This document shows positions 19,199 to 28,060 of a stretch of DNA of 64,000 nucleotides, in pieces. Every line of letters starts with the position of its first letter. Within the stretch, counting starts at the first letter, position 1. The position numbers were made by a program, and so were the translations under genes. The notes under the pieces were generated by a model. It ran no database searches, had not been told where the DNA came from, and worked only from the letters and a program-made list of their open reading frames with translations. The DNA lies in NCBI GenBank assembly GCA_963798705.1, contig CAWCTW010000005.1:1426001-1490000 (forward strand), written 5' to 3'. This stretch comes from AC-56 sp963798705 (GTDB lineage: Bacteria; Actinomycetota; Thermoleophilia; Solirubrobacterales; 70-9).

Positions 19199-19420
19199 TT
19201 ACTCCTCGGCGTCGTCGAAGTGCTGGACGAACATGTCCGAGCCGGGAAAGACCTCGGACTCGTGGCCGTCTTCCCAGCGCACGAAATAAGGCGGCGCCCC
19301 GTTGTCGCCGAGCACCTTCAGGATCTCGCCGTCTCGTTCCGGCTCGCCCTGATGGTGGCCCCGAACCACCAGGCGATCCCCCGGCTTGGCGTGAAGAGTT
19401 GGGTGCTCATCTGAGGCCAT
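19199..19420 (-). CDS. DUF1918 domain protein
   Basis: A 73-residue protein that matches the DUF1918 pattern almost end to end: PGDRLVVRGHHQGEPERDGEIL, then GAPPYFVRWEDGHESEVFPGSD. The fold is a small SH3-like beta barrel. The function is not known; such proteins are common and often multicopy in actinobacteria. GC-rich neighbours and a clear length match support the call. Confidence 0.88.
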   Translation of the reverse strand: MASDEHPTLHAKPGDRLVVRGHHQGEPERDGEILKVLGDNGAPPYFVRWEDGHESEVFPGSDMFVQHFDDAEE

Positions 19421-19695
19421 ATCCGTCCTTTCGTCGCCGAGTCTCGGACAGCCGCTGCGAGCAGTGGATCTCGCATCGTCAGCATATGACCTGCTCTTGC
19501 CCTAATGGGCGAGATCGCCCTGAACGACCTGGGCGACTGCGCGGGGCCCAGAGACCGCGGTTGTCGTTGGTGGCGGCGACCGGCGTCGCGGCGGGCGCCC
19601 AGCTCAGGCCCGAGGAGTGGCAGGCCCTCGAACGCAGCGAGCTGGGGACAGCTGCCTCGCTTGGCGAAAGCCAGGTCATGACATCGTCTGCACTA

Positions 19696-19850
19696 CTACC
19701 GCAGCCCGGCGGCTTCGAGCGCCTGTCGCCGAAGCCTACGCCTCGCTCACGAGCCCGTTCCCGACATTGAACCGGGTGGCGTAGCCCCGCGTCACCTCGA
19801 TCCCGTCCCGGCCCCCCTGGAACCGCACCAGGGCAAGAAGGGCAAGTCCG
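19696..19850 (-). pseudogene. SnoaL-like protein fragment with frameshift
   Basis: On the minus strand one frame reads LALVRFQGGRDGIEVTRGYA, then FNVGNGLVSEA and a stop (TAG at 19736-19738). The next frame continues RQALEAAGLR before a stop at 19696. Together these resemble the C-terminal third of SnoaL-like (NTF2-fold) proteins, which end in EALEAAGL. No credible N-terminal part is seen upstream. It looks like a decayed gene inside the tRNA-bounded segment. The reading is mine by eye and weakly supported. Confidence 0.35.
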
Positions 19851-19955
19851 ATCCGTCCTCGGCTTTCGCTCGACCGACCTCTGGCGCTCGCGAAGGGTCC
19901 CTTTTTGCTGACGGCGATCTCTGCGCGGCATATGGATTTCGATTACGGCGCCCAA

Positions 19956-19988
19956 CGACGAGGCCGGAGGGTCACTCCGGCCTCGTCG
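19956..19988 (-). terminator. Strong hairpin terminator
   Basis: A perfect 14-bp stem, CGACGAGGCCGGAG (19956-19969) with CTCCGGCCTCGTCG (19975-19988), encloses a 5-nt loop. It lies 46 bp beyond the stop of the minus-strand secreted protein at 20035. The downstream T run is weak. Confidence 0.7.
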
Positions 19989-20034
19989 TCACCCTAGTTC
20001 GCGGCCCGGCTTCTTCGTGCCGAGCCGATTGCGC

Positions 20035-20820
20035 TCACGGTCGCGGTGGTACGCGACGCTTCACCTTGCACTTCTGGGTCTGCTTCTCGGTGTGCTGCGT
20101 GCCGTCGTTGTAATTCCAGGTGACCGCCAGGTGCCACTTGTGATTCCTGGCCTTGCACCGGGCGTTGATGTACTTGCCCTTCTTGATCTTGGTCTTGTAG
20201 ATCTCGAGCGGCAATCCGGCCGTGGCCTGGGTGATGTGGTTGACGTCGAGCACCTTGCCGTACTTGCCGGAGGCGTTCTTGAGCACGCCCGTCAGCAGGA
20301 TCGAGTTCGTGCCCTGGTTGTTGTGCGCCGGGTCCTTGCAGCTGATGTTGCTCGGATTCGTCGCCTGAGAGCGCGTGAACACCTGCAGCGTCGGATTCTT
20401 GCCCTGCTTCTTGCCGTTGAACAGCAGGACGCAGCTGTTGATCGTGAACTGGCCGTTCGCGCTCGCCGTCGCGATGCCCCTGCCGACCAGCGCCTTCTTG
20501 CAGTTCGCCATCGCCCCGGCCATCGTCTGGCCCGCGAGCTGGCTCGCGTCGCACTTCCTCGCCGCCTTCGGGATGATCTTGAAGGCCTTGTCCAGGTAGA
20601 TCCGGGTGCGATCGACCGCTGTCTGTGCGCTCGGGTTGTCGTAGTGGGTCACTAGATTCGTCTTCAGGGCGCCACCCTTGAACTTTCTCTTCGGCACCTT
20701 GTTGGGGCTGAACTTGAAGGTGAACTCCGATGTGGTCGCCGCCAGAGCAAAGCCCGAGCCGACCACGGCCCCTGCCGCTACGACGGCGAGAACGGCAACG
20801 AATCGCTTCCTGATGCGCAT
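20035..20820 (-). CDS. Secreted hypothetical protein
   Basis: A 261-residue protein with a clear Sec signal peptide (MRIRKRFVAVLAVVAAGAVVGSG, cleavage near ALA-ATT). ATG 20820 is fixed by AAAGGAGG nine bases upstream. The mature part is rich in Lys, Asn and Thr with six or so cysteines (for example RKCDASQL, MANCKKAL, NSCVLLF, SCKDPAH), suggesting disulfides in a beta-rich extracellular domain. I do not recognise the family. Its lysine-rich composition differs from its arginine-rich neighbours. Confidence 0.75.
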   Translation of the reverse strand: MRIRKRFVAVLAVVAAGAVVGSGFALAATTSEFTFKFSPNKVPKRKFKGGALKTNLVTHYDNPSAQTAVDRTRIYLDKAFKIIPKAARKCDASQLAGQTMAGAMANCKKALVGRGIATASANGQFTINSCVLLFNGKKQGKNPTLQVFTRSQATNPSNISCKDPAHNNQGTNSILLTGVLKNASGKYGKVLDVNHITQATAGLPLEIYKTKIKKGKYINARCKARNHKWHLAVTWNYNDGTQHTEKQTQKCKVKRRVPPRP

Positions 20821-21161
20821 TTCAAATCGCCTCCTTTGGATGGCGTTCGGGGCACAATTCCCCGGATCCCCGTCACGGTTCGCCTACCCGCGCCGATGAT
20901 GCCCAAACTGGACGCCGAGGCAGCTACCGGCGCGCCATCTACCCCGCCAGCCAGGCGGCAACGCCAGCGCTGATCAGATCGAGGAGGGGAGTCTGACTCT
21001 GACTGGCGAACAACCGGCGAACAGGGCGGCGCGCAGGCGCCCTGCTTCTCCAGTAGCTGCCGGCTGACGGCCAACGGGCTCTACGGTTGACCACCGCCGG
21101 CGTCGGCTGCGAGAGGCTGATGCCGCCAACCGACGAGCAAGGCGAACGACATGGTTTCTAA
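20821..21161. other. Intergenic region
   Basis: It contains the promoter and ribosome-binding site of the minus-strand secreted protein at its left end. Nothing else is supported. Confidence 0.5.
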
Positions 21162-21260
21162 ATCGGCGGCCCAATCCTGTACATCATCCTGCTGCTTACG
21201 CCTGGGATCTTCTGTATCCGCAAGGGGTATTGGGTGCTGTTCACCGCGCTCGATTCATCC
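21162..21260 (+). other. Possible remnant of a small membrane protein
   Basis: Directly after an in-frame TAA (21159-21161) the frame reads IGGPILYIILLLTPGIFC then IRKGYWVLF. That resembles the hydrophobic hairpin of small actinobacterial membrane proteins with an IRKGHWV motif. There is no start codon before this stretch apart from ATC. The frame stays open into the DUF1059 gene. It could be an N-truncated gene fragment. Confidence 0.3.
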
Positions 21261-21317
21261 TTGACAGACGGCCCAGTCGGATTGGAGGATTGGCTCAACC
21301 CGCAGAAAGGAGGCCCC

Positions 21318-21515
21318 ATGGCGCGGAAGTACGTTGATTGCCGCGAGGTCCCAAGCGAAATGAACTGCACCGTTGGGATCGCCGCTGACACCGACGAGGA
21401 GCTCATCGAAGCCGCCGTACAGCACGCGGTTGCAGTGCATTCCGACGAGGACACGCCAGAGCTCAGGCGCATGATTCGGGAGGCCATGAAGGAAACGGAA
21501 GCGGCCGCCGTTTAG
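21318..21515 (+). CDS. DUF1059 domain protein
   Basis: A 65-residue protein starting at ATG 21318, with AAAGGAGG four bases upstream deciding this start over in-frame upstream codons. It follows the DUF1059 pattern: YVDCREVPSEMNCTVGIAA, then HAVAVHSDEDTPELRRMIRE. Function unknown. A strong terminator follows at 21537. Confidence 0.88.
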   Translation: MARKYVDCREVPSEMNCTVGIAADTDEELIEAAVQHAVAVHSDEDTPELRRMIREAMKETEAAAV

Positions 21516-21536
21516 CGCGAGCTTTCGTCGCTGTTT

Positions 21537-21562
21537 AACGCCCCTCCAACTGGAGGGGCGTT
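21537..21562 (+). terminator. Hairpin terminator after the DUF1059 gene
   Basis: A perfect 11-bp stem, AACGCCCCTCC (21537-21547) with GGAGGGGCGTT (21552-21562), has a 4-nt loop and begins 22 bp after the stop codon. Confidence 0.8.
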
Positions 21563-22053
21563 CCATTGTCAAATCAGATCGTCGTCGTCGGCAACCACCG
21601 GGGCGATCATGGCGAACATCACAGCCTGGGGCTGGGTCCATCTGATCGTCGGTCGCTGATGGCCCTCACCGGGCCGGCGTGGTTCGTCGACAGCTCCGCC
21701 GCCTGGCCGCGGTCTGGGCGTCGCCACCGGGCGATGAGATGAGCCGAACTATCCTTATGAAAAGCGGGGGCAGGCGCGAAGTGCTCGCCTTCCCTCCTAG
21801 ACGGGCCACTTCCCATCACCTGCCCCCGTTGCTTCCAGGGTTCTATCGGAAGTCGCGCGGCGAAGGGTCTGCGGCCGAGTGGTGCAGCGAAAGGACCGCC
21901 GGGCGGAGATTGGCGGGGACGGCGACCCGGGATGCGTGGGGCGTTGATCAGCACCGCCGCCGAGTACGGAGGCGAGCAACTAGGTGCAGTGGTCGCGCTG
22001 CCAGTACGAGCGGGCGCGACTAGTGGTGCCACTAGGTGCCAGGCGAGCGATAG
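21563..22053. other. Intergenic stretch without a supported gene
   Basis: Open frames on both strands show no recognisable protein, ribosome-binding site or structured RNA that I can support. It may contain decayed sequence of the tRNA-bounded segment. Confidence 0.45.
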
Positions 22054-23037
22054 TCACCGATACTTCACCGCGTTGTAGAGGTTGCGTGCCCCGTCGCCGA
22101 AGTATGGACCGTACAGGCGGTTGGGAAGCCCGGGGTAGCCGTAGCTGTTGACGCTGTTGAGATGGGCGCCCTTGATGATCCAGCCGCCGCCGCTCGAACC
22201 CTGCGTCATGTTGCAGGTGATCCACATCGTCGGGGGGTTGAAGTTGTTGTCCCGCCCGCGCAGGAAGGAGGGGCAGTCATACAGGTCCTGGCCGTTGAAT
22301 GGCGACACTGCGGGGTAGCCGAAGGAGACGAAGTGCTGCAAGCGGGATTGATTCCAGGCGATCCCACGCGATCCCACCGTGTTCGCGACCCGCGGCCAGA
22401 GAACCATCGCCGACATGTCGTAGCTGAAGTCCTCTTGGTCGATCCACGGGGTAAGCGACCAGAGCTGGTGGGCAACGAAGATTCCGTACGGCAGGTGGCC
22501 GTGCTGGTAGCCGGGGACGAAGGCCACGTTCGTCGACCAGACGCCGTTGTCGACCGCGCAGTGGCCGGCAGAGAAGATCACCCGCTTGGACGGCGTGTTG
22601 ACGACCGTGGCGGAGCAACGGAACGCTCCCTGCCCCGGCACTCGGAAGAACAGCTTGCCGTTGGTCGAATAGGGGTAGCGGCTGGGGTCGCGGATCAGGA
22701 CGGCTCGGCGCCCCTGCTCGTCGCCCGCCTTGTCGCCCTTCGGCAACGAGGGGGGGATCGCCTTGGGCGCACCGGTCGAAGAGGTTGGTGCGGAGGACGG
22801 TGTCCCAGCGACATCGCGTCCGTCGCCTAGCGGCAGCGGCTTGGCGTGGCGCATCCGCTTCGGGGTCCAGAAGCGCTCGATGCGCTTGATTTTCGCCGCC
22901 GAGCTGGCAACCGTGTGGGAGACGGCCTTCGTCCGCTGACCCGCCCATGCGCTAGGTATCACGGCGAGTCCGATGACGATGAGGCAGGCAAGGACCGTCC
23001 GCACGACGCGCCCTCGACTGCTGCTTATCGGCCTCAC
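22054..23037 (-). CDS. Secreted trypsin-like (V8-type) serine protease
   Basis: About 327 residues from GTG 23037, which precedes an N-terminal hydrophobic signal (RTVLACLIVIGLAVIPSAWA). The in-frame ATG at 23136 would add 33 residues of non-coding character. The catalytic triad is visible: His in VIFSAGHCAV, Asp in FSYDMSAMVL, and Ser in TQGSSGGGWI (GxSGG type). An RYPYSTNGKLFF segment marks the beginning of the protease domain, after a proline/serine-rich pro-region that may be cleaved. It is the last gene inside the tRNA-bounded segment, 27 bp from the right-hand repeat if the longer N-terminus is counted. Confidence 0.85.
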   Translation of the reverse strand: MRPISSSRGRVVRTVLACLIVIGLAVIPSAWAGQRTKAVSHTVASSAAKIKRIERFWTPKRMRHAKPLPLGDGRDVAGTPSSAPTSSTGAPKAIPPSLPKGDKAGDEQGRRAVLIRDPSRYPYSTNGKLFFRVPGQGAFRCSATVVNTPSKRVIFSAGHCAVDNGVWSTNVAFVPGYQHGHLPYGIFVAHQLWSLTPWIDQEDFSYDMSAMVLWPRVANTVGSRGIAWNQSRLQHFVSFGYPAVSPFNGQDLYDCPSFLRGRDNNFNPPTMWITCNMTQGSSGGGWIIKGAHLNSVNSYGYPGLPNRLYGPYFGDGARNLYNAVKYR

Positions 23038-23162
23038 GCAGCTGACGCTAAACCGCGATTCCAACGAGTCAAACGTCGGGGTCAGCCTGCTGACAGGGAC
23101 GGGCAAGAAGCGCAAGATCTGGCCGGGCTTAGGCACCTGTAGGGGGGCAGGAAATCTCCGAC

Positions 23163-23208
23163 CAAGCCCGGAGTCGGATTCGAACCGACGACCCCCTCCT
23201 TACCATGG
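23163..23208. repeat. Right copy of the tRNA-Thr direct repeat
   Basis: The 46-bp partner of 17349-17394, lying inside the intact tRNA-Thr gene (its 3' part). Together the copies bracket a 5.8 kb segment. Confidence 0.8.
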
Positions 23209-23238
23209 AGGTGCTCTGGCCTGCTGAGCTATCCGGGC
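23165..23238 (-). tRNA. tRNA-Thr (anticodon GGT)
   Basis: A 74-nt cloverleaf: acceptor GCCCGGA/TCCGGGC, D arm GCTC/GAGC, anticodon stem CCTCC/GGAGG with loop ATGGTAA (anticodon GGT), and T arm GTCGG/CCGAC around TTCGAAT. CCA is not encoded. Its 3' part is duplicated at 17349. Confidence 0.95.
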
Positions 23239-23334
23239 GCGCTTTTCAAGTCTACGGTTCCGCAGGCCCCGATCGGGCGCGCGTCCCGCCGGGGGTCACG
23301 AACGCCGTGACTCGAGTTGGGCGGCGATCGCTAC

Positions 23335-25668
23335 TCAGCCGCCGCCCGGGATCGAGACCGCCCCGCGGCCGCAGCGCGCATGCCCGCGCGCGATCGCGGT
23401 CTCGAGCGGCAGGTCGCGCGAGGAGGAACCGACCCGCACGCGGTAGCAGCCCGAGCTCACCCGCCATCGCTTCGCCGCGGCGGACCAGTGTGCGAAGTCG
23501 CGATCCTGCAGTGGGATCGTCACGGTCTTGCTCCTGCCGGGTCGCAGCGACAGCGCGTCGAAGCCCTTGAGCTCGTTGCGGGGCTCGAGCCGGCCGCGCC
23601 GCGAGGGCAGGCCCAGGTAAAGCTGCGGGACCGCCCTGCCCGTGCGTTCCCCGGTGTTGACGACCCGGAAGCTGACGCTCGCGACCGTCGAGTGGCCGCG
23701 GGGCCGAGGCTTCACGCGCAGATGCCGAAACCGGAAGGTCGTGTATGAGCCGCCGAAGCCAAATGGGAAGGCCGGACGCAGGTGGTGGCGGTCGTACCAG
23801 CGGTAGCCCACGAACACCCCCTCCGTGTAGTGCTCCTGATTGTTCACCCCCGGATATCTCCGCGGGCTGCCGGCGGTCGGTATGTCGCGAGCGCGCCGCG
23901 GGAACGTTGCCGGAAGGCGTCCCCCGGGATCCGTCTTTCCGAACAGGACGCGCGCGATAGCAGTGCCGCCGGACTCACCGGGATACCACGCTTCGAGGAG
24001 CCCGTCGACGTCATGGCGCCAGGGCGTGAGCACCGGGCCGCCGGTCTGCATGACGACGACGGTGTGCGGGTTCGCGTCAGCCACCGCACGAATCAGCGCG
24101 TCCTGGTCGCCGAAGTCGGATGGGCACTCCAGCGTGAGGCAGCTTCGGTCGACGCCCTCGGTCATGAAGTCGCGCACGAACACGAGCGCCACGTCGGCGC
24201 CGCGCGCGGTCGCCGCGGCGCTGCTCGGATTGCTGCCGTCGTCGTAGCGGATGTCCGTCGTGTCCGGCACCATCCGCCCGATTGCGCCGAGCGGTGTCCG
24301 GCGGAAAAACGGCCGCACCCGCGAGGAGCCGCCGCCGTATACGTACTGCGTCGCACCGGGGCCGACGACGGCGATGGAATGCACGCGGCTCGCGCGCAAC
24401 GGGAGAAGAGAGTGATCGTTGCGCAAGAGCGTGATCGCGGACTGCCCGATCCGTTTCGCGACCCGGGCGTGCGCCGAGACCGCAATGCGGCTGGGGTCGT
24501 TCACGTACGGCGCTCGGTCGAACACGCCGTAGGCGAACATCGTCCGCAAGATGCGGAGCACGTGCACCCTCACCTTCCGCATCGTGACCGCGCCGCTGTC
24601 GAGCGCTGTGTTCACGGCGTCCGGCCCGTAGGTAATGCCGGGGAACGGATCGAAATCGAGCCCGTTCCGAAGCGAGGCGGCGGTGTCCTGAGCCGCCGTG
24701 TGATCCGCGAGCACGATCCCGTGGAAGTGCCATTCGTCCCGCAGGACCCGCGTGAGCAGGTCGCGGTTGCGACAGGCGTGCGTGCCGTTCACCTTGTTGT
24801 GCGCGCACATCACACCGCCCACGTCGGCCTCCTTCACGGCAGCCTCGAACTGCGGGAGATACACCTCGTGGAGCGTGCGCTGGTCAACGTGGACGTTGAC
24901 GTGCTTGCGGTCGCCCACGAGCACACGCTTGCCGCTGATCCAGACGCGTGCGGTTCGCGGGGACGCTGAGTTTGCCGCAGCGCCGCCGTAGCCCTCCTGG
25001 TTGTTCGCGGCGAAGTGTTTGACGACGGCGATGACATGCTCACGCTGCGCCCCCTGGATCCATCCCACCGTCATGCGGGAATCGAGGAAGGGATCCTCGC
25101 CGTAGCCCTCGAAGGTGCGGCCCCCGACCGGGGTTCTCATGATGTTCACGGTCGGCGCGTACACGAAGTGGTTGCCCTTGTTCTTCGCCTCGTCGCCGGT
25201 CACGGCGCCCGCCTCCGTGGCCAGATCCGGGTTCCAGGTCGCGGCGAGTGCGAGCGGGGCCGGCAGAGCCGTGGCGGGGCCCTGCCGCACGCCGGCCGGG
25301 CCGTTGTCGAAGTTAACGCGCGGCACGCCGAGGCGCGGGATCCCGAGGCTCGCCGCGCTGTGCTGATCTGGGCCGTTGACCCGGCCGACGTCCGGCAGCT
25401 GGTCGCCGGCAAGCAGCGAGATCTGCTCCTGACGCGTCATCGCCTTGAGGAGCAGGTGGGCGCGCTCGCCGGGCGGACGCGAGGAATCACACCAGGGTCG
25501 ATCGACCGCATCGGCGCATGGACCGGTGGCTGCCTTCGCAGCGACTCCGGCGGTCGCCCAACCCAGCGCAACCGAGACGGCGGTGGCGATGACGCCCACA
25601 CCGAGCGTGCGGCGGCCCCTGGCCGCTCCTGGCCCTGCGAAGATCCCCACTGGCACGAGCATCATCAT
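23335..25668 (-). CDS. Secreted glycoside hydrolase family 3 protein (beta-glucosidase-like)
   Basis: About 777 residues from ATG 25668, which gives a signal-peptide-like N-terminus (GVGVIATAVSVALGWATAG); a GTG at 25755 would add 29 residues. Domain order is the GH3 N-terminal barrel, the GH3 C-terminal sandwich and a fibronectin-III-like domain (STVASVSFRVVNTGERTG). Landmarks are GRTFEGYGEDPFL, VVKHFAANNQE and the nucleophile region GIVLADHTAAQDTA. There the usual S/T-D-W is A-D-H, although the Asp is kept. The late GKTDPGGRLPATFP and YTEGVFVGYRWYD segments are typical of beta-glucosidases and xylosidases. Substrate is not assigned. Confidence 0.88.
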   Translation of the reverse strand: MMMLVPVGIFAGPGAARGRRTLGVGVIATAVSVALGWATAGVAAKAATGPCADAVDRPWCDSSRPPGERAHLLLKAMTRQEQISLLAGDQLPDVGRVNGPDQHSAASLGIPRLGVPRVNFDNGPAGVRQGPATALPAPLALAATWNPDLATEAGAVTGDEAKNKGNHFVYAPTVNIMRTPVGGRTFEGYGEDPFLDSRMTVGWIQGAQREHVIAVVKHFAANNQEGYGGAAANSASPRTARVWISGKRVLVGDRKHVNVHVDQRTLHEVYLPQFEAAVKEADVGGVMCAHNKVNGTHACRNRDLLTRVLRDEWHFHGIVLADHTAAQDTAASLRNGLDFDPFPGITYGPDAVNTALDSGAVTMRKVRVHVLRILRTMFAYGVFDRAPYVNDPSRIAVSAHARVAKRIGQSAITLLRNDHSLLPLRASRVHSIAVVGPGATQYVYGGGSSRVRPFFRRTPLGAIGRMVPDTTDIRYDDGSNPSSAAATARGADVALVFVRDFMTEGVDRSCLTLECPSDFGDQDALIRAVADANPHTVVVMQTGGPVLTPWRHDVDGLLEAWYPGESGGTAIARVLFGKTDPGGRLPATFPRRARDIPTAGSPRRYPGVNNQEHYTEGVFVGYRWYDRHHLRPAFPFGFGGSYTTFRFRHLRVKPRPRGHSTVASVSFRVVNTGERTGRAVPQLYLGLPSRRGRLEPRNELKGFDALSLRPGRSKTVTIPLQDRDFAHWSAAAKRWRVSSGCYRVRVGSSSRDLPLETAIARGHARCGRGAVSIPGGG

Positions 25669-25830
25669 TCCAGCATCGCCTGATTCTTTCGATCCGCCGA
25701 TCCTCAGGAAGAAGCCATTCGCCGTCTGGGCGCCGTCCTTCCCCCCCGCCCTCACCTTGCCGCTGCTCTTGTCGACGATCGCGTACTTCGAGCCCCGCTC
25801 ATTAGCCGCGGGCAGACGATCTCGACGTTC

Positions 25831-26886
25831 TCAGGCGACGTCCAGCATGGCCTCCCGCAGCGCCTGCGCCAGTCCGTCGACGTCCTCGGCCGTCGTGTCC
25901 CACGAGCACATGAGGCGAACGGTGCCGGCGTCCTCGTCCCAGACGTAGAACGGCATCGCCGCGGGAAGCGCGTCGCGCAGGCGATCGATCGCTGGCGCCG
26001 GCAGGTTCGCGAACACGCCGTTCGCCTCCACCGGGTAGGCGAGCTCCACGCCTTCGATCACCGTGATCGCGTCCGCGAGGCGGCGGGCCGTTGAGTTGGC
26101 GCTGGCGGCGTTTCGGCGCCACAGCTCGCCGCCCAGGAGCGCGTCGAACTGGGCGGCGACGAATCGCATCTTCGACGCCAGCTGCCCGAGCTGCTTACGC
26201 ACATACAGGAACGACTTCGCGAGCTCCGGGCGTAGGAAGACGACCGCCTCCCCCATCACGAGGCCGTTCTTGGTGCCGCCGAAGGACACGACGTCGACTC
26301 CGGCGCCGGAAGTGATCTCCCCCAGTCCCGCGCCCAGCGATACGGCCGCGTTCGCCAGGCGAGCGCCGTCGACGTGCAGGTACATGCCGAGCTCGTGGGC
26401 CGCGTCGGCTATCGCCCGGGTCTCGTCGATCGTGTAGACGGTCCCCAGCTCGGTCGCCTGGGTGATCGAGACGACACGCGGCTGCACCGCGTGCTCGTCG
26501 CCGCGATGCGCCTCCCAGCGCCGCACGTCCTCCGGGCGCAGCTTGCCGCCGCGGTGCTCGACCGCCAGAAGCTTGGTCTGGGCGATCCGCTCCGGAGCTC
26601 CGCACTCGTCGACGTTCATGTGGGCCACGTCGGTGCAGATCACCGCCTCGTGGGGGGCGGTGAGGGCGTCGATGGAGGTGACGTTGGCGCCGCTGCCGTT
26701 GAAGACGGGAAAGGCCTCGGCGCTCTCGCCGAAGTGCTCGCGGAAGCGCTCGCGGGCGGCCGCCGTGTAGCCGTCGTCGCCGTAGGCCACCACGTGGCCC
26801 CCGTTGGCGGCGGCGATGGCCTCGAGGATCTCGGGATGCGCGCCGGAGTTGTTGTCGGACGCGAAGCCGCGGGGGTTGTCGGGCAT
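25831..26886 (-). CDS. Low-specificity threonine aldolase (beta-eliminating lyase family)
   Basis: PLP-dependent cleavage of threonine or allo-threonine to glycine and acetaldehyde. The 351 residues match the family. Visible are FASDNNSGAHPEIL at the start, FNGSGANVTSIDAL, HVDGARLANAAVSLG, and SFGGTKNG with the PLP lysine. ATG 26886 is preceded by GGAGGG. It lies 33 bp downstream of the SDR gene on the same strand, so they may be co-transcribed. Confidence 0.93.
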   Translation of the reverse strand: MPDNPRGFASDNNSGAHPEILEAIAAANGGHVVAYGDDGYTAAARERFREHFGESAEAFPVFNGSGANVTSIDALTAPHEAVICTDVAHMNVDECGAPERIAQTKLLAVEHRGGKLRPEDVRRWEAHRGDEHAVQPRVVSITQATELGTVYTIDETRAIADAAHELGMYLHVDGARLANAAVSLGAGLGEITSGAGVDVVSFGGTKNGLVMGEAVVFLRPELAKSFLYVRKQLGQLASKMRFVAAQFDALLGGELWRRNAASANSTARRLADAITVIEGVELAYPVEANGVFANLPAPAIDRLRDALPAAMPFYVWDEDAGTVRLMCSWDTTAEDVDGLAQALREAMLDVA

Positions 26887-26919
26887 CGTTGGGGCCCTCC
26901 GTTGGACTGTTGTCGGGTT

Positions 26920-27630
26920 CTAGGGGTGGAGTGACAGGCGCTTGCCGTTCATCTTCTCCGCCGAGTCGCCGACGACGAAGCGGATCGCGTCGGCGAGGTC
27001 CTCCGCCGCGGTGAAGGTGCGAAATTCCTTCTCCGGGTTCTCCTCGCGCATGCGCGGGGTGAGGATCGCGTTGACGACGACGATGTTGGCGGTGGCGCGC
27101 GTCTCCTTGAACGAGTCGGCGAGGGCGAGCGTCCAGCTCTCGGCGGCCGCCTTGGTGGCCGCGTAGGAGGCGTTGGTGGCGTTCGGCTGCTGTGCCTGGG
27201 AGGAGGAGACGAGGACGAAGCGTCCGTGGTCGCTGGCGGCGAGCTGGTCGTGGAAGGCGCGGGTCGTGTGCTGCACGGTGTGGACGAGGAGGTCGTGGAG
27301 CCACTCGTAGTCCGAGAGCGGGGTGGTGGCGATCGGGTCGCCGCCCTTCCAGCCGCCGACCAGGTGCAGCAGCGCGTCGACGTGGTCGAACCGCTCGACG
27401 AGGGCCTCGCGCCACTCGCGGGCCGCATCCGCGGAGAGCAGGTTGACGACGCGGCCATCGAAGCGCTCCTCGGGCAGGCCGAGATCGGAGGCAAGCTGGT
27501 CCAGGCGCTCCTGGTCGCGATCGGTGGCGGCGATCGTCGCGCCATCGTCGGCGAGCCGCTGCGCGACGGTCGGGCCGAGGCCGCCGGCGGCGCCGGCGAT
27601 GGCGATCACGCGTCCGTCGAGCTCAGCCAT
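26920..27630 (-). CDS. Short-chain dehydrogenase/reductase
   Basis: NAD(P)-dependent oxidoreductase of 236 residues. The Rossmann motif is GAAGGLGPTVAQRL (about 12-25), with LLHLVGGW in place of the usual NNAG, catalytic Ser in LVSSSQAQ and YAATKAA. ATG 27630 is chosen because GGGAGA lies nine bases upstream; it overlaps the VapC-like stop by 8 bp. ATG 27639 is too close to that site. The substrate is unknown. Confidence 0.9.
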   Translation of the reverse strand: MAELDGRVIAIAGAAGGLGPTVAQRLADDGATIAATDRDQERLDQLASDLGLPEERFDGRVVNLLSADAAREWREALVERFDHVDALLHLVGGWKGGDPIATTPLSDYEWLHDLLVHTVQHTTRAFHDQLAASDHGRFVLVSSSQAQQPNATNASYAATKAAAESWTLALADSFKETRATANIVVVNAILTPRMREENPEKEFRTFTAAEDLADAIRFVVGDSAEKMNGKRLSLHP

Positions 27631-28060
27631 CGACTTCATTCTCCCGGAATCCGCCGGGTTGCACGGTCCGGAGCCCGGCCAGCCGTGCGCCGGCCGCCTG
27701 CCGCTCGTCATAGCTGACGAACGCATCAAGCGGCGAGAGGTCGACCGCGGCGACGATGTGGATCGCGTCCAGCGCTCGCAGCGCCGGCTCCGTGATCGCG
27801 CCCGCGGCCGCAAGCAGCTCGCGGTCGAGCGGGAGCAGCCCGACGGCGTCCAGAAGCTCGCTCGCTCGCTCCAGCAGGAGCGCAAGCGGCAGACCGGGAT
27901 CGTGCGAAGCCGCCCGCCGGATCGCCCGCGGCACTTCGGTGAGCACGAGCTCGCATGAGACGAGGTCGGCATCGGCAAGGAAGGTCCGAAGCGCGTGGCT
28001 CTCGGGCTCGTCACGCACCAGCTTGACGAGCGCCGAAGCGTCGGCGTAGAACAGAGCCAC
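27623..28060 (-). CDS. PIN-domain protein, VapC-like toxin
   Basis: A 145-residue PIN-domain putative ribonuclease with the acidic residues expected: YADASALVKL (Asp about 7), LVLTEVPRA (Glu about 42), ALDAIHIVAA (Asp about 98) and SYDERQ (Asp about 117). GTG 28060 directly follows the TGA of the upstream antitoxin-like gene, the usual tight toxin-antitoxin arrangement. It overlaps the SDR start by 8 bp. Confidence 0.88.
   Translation of the reverse strand: MALFYADASALVKLVRDEPESHALRTFLADADLVSCELVLTEVPRAIRRAASHDPGLPLALLLERASELLDAVGLLPLDRELLAAAGAITEPALRALDAIHIVAAVDLSPLDAFVSYDERQAAGARLAGLRTVQPGGFRENEVDG

Noticed and set aside
17395..23160. An integrase or excisionase inside the tRNA-bounded segment
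   Set aside because: No tyrosine- or serine-recombinase motif was found in the open frames of this segment; the small MerR-like gene at 3394 is outside it.
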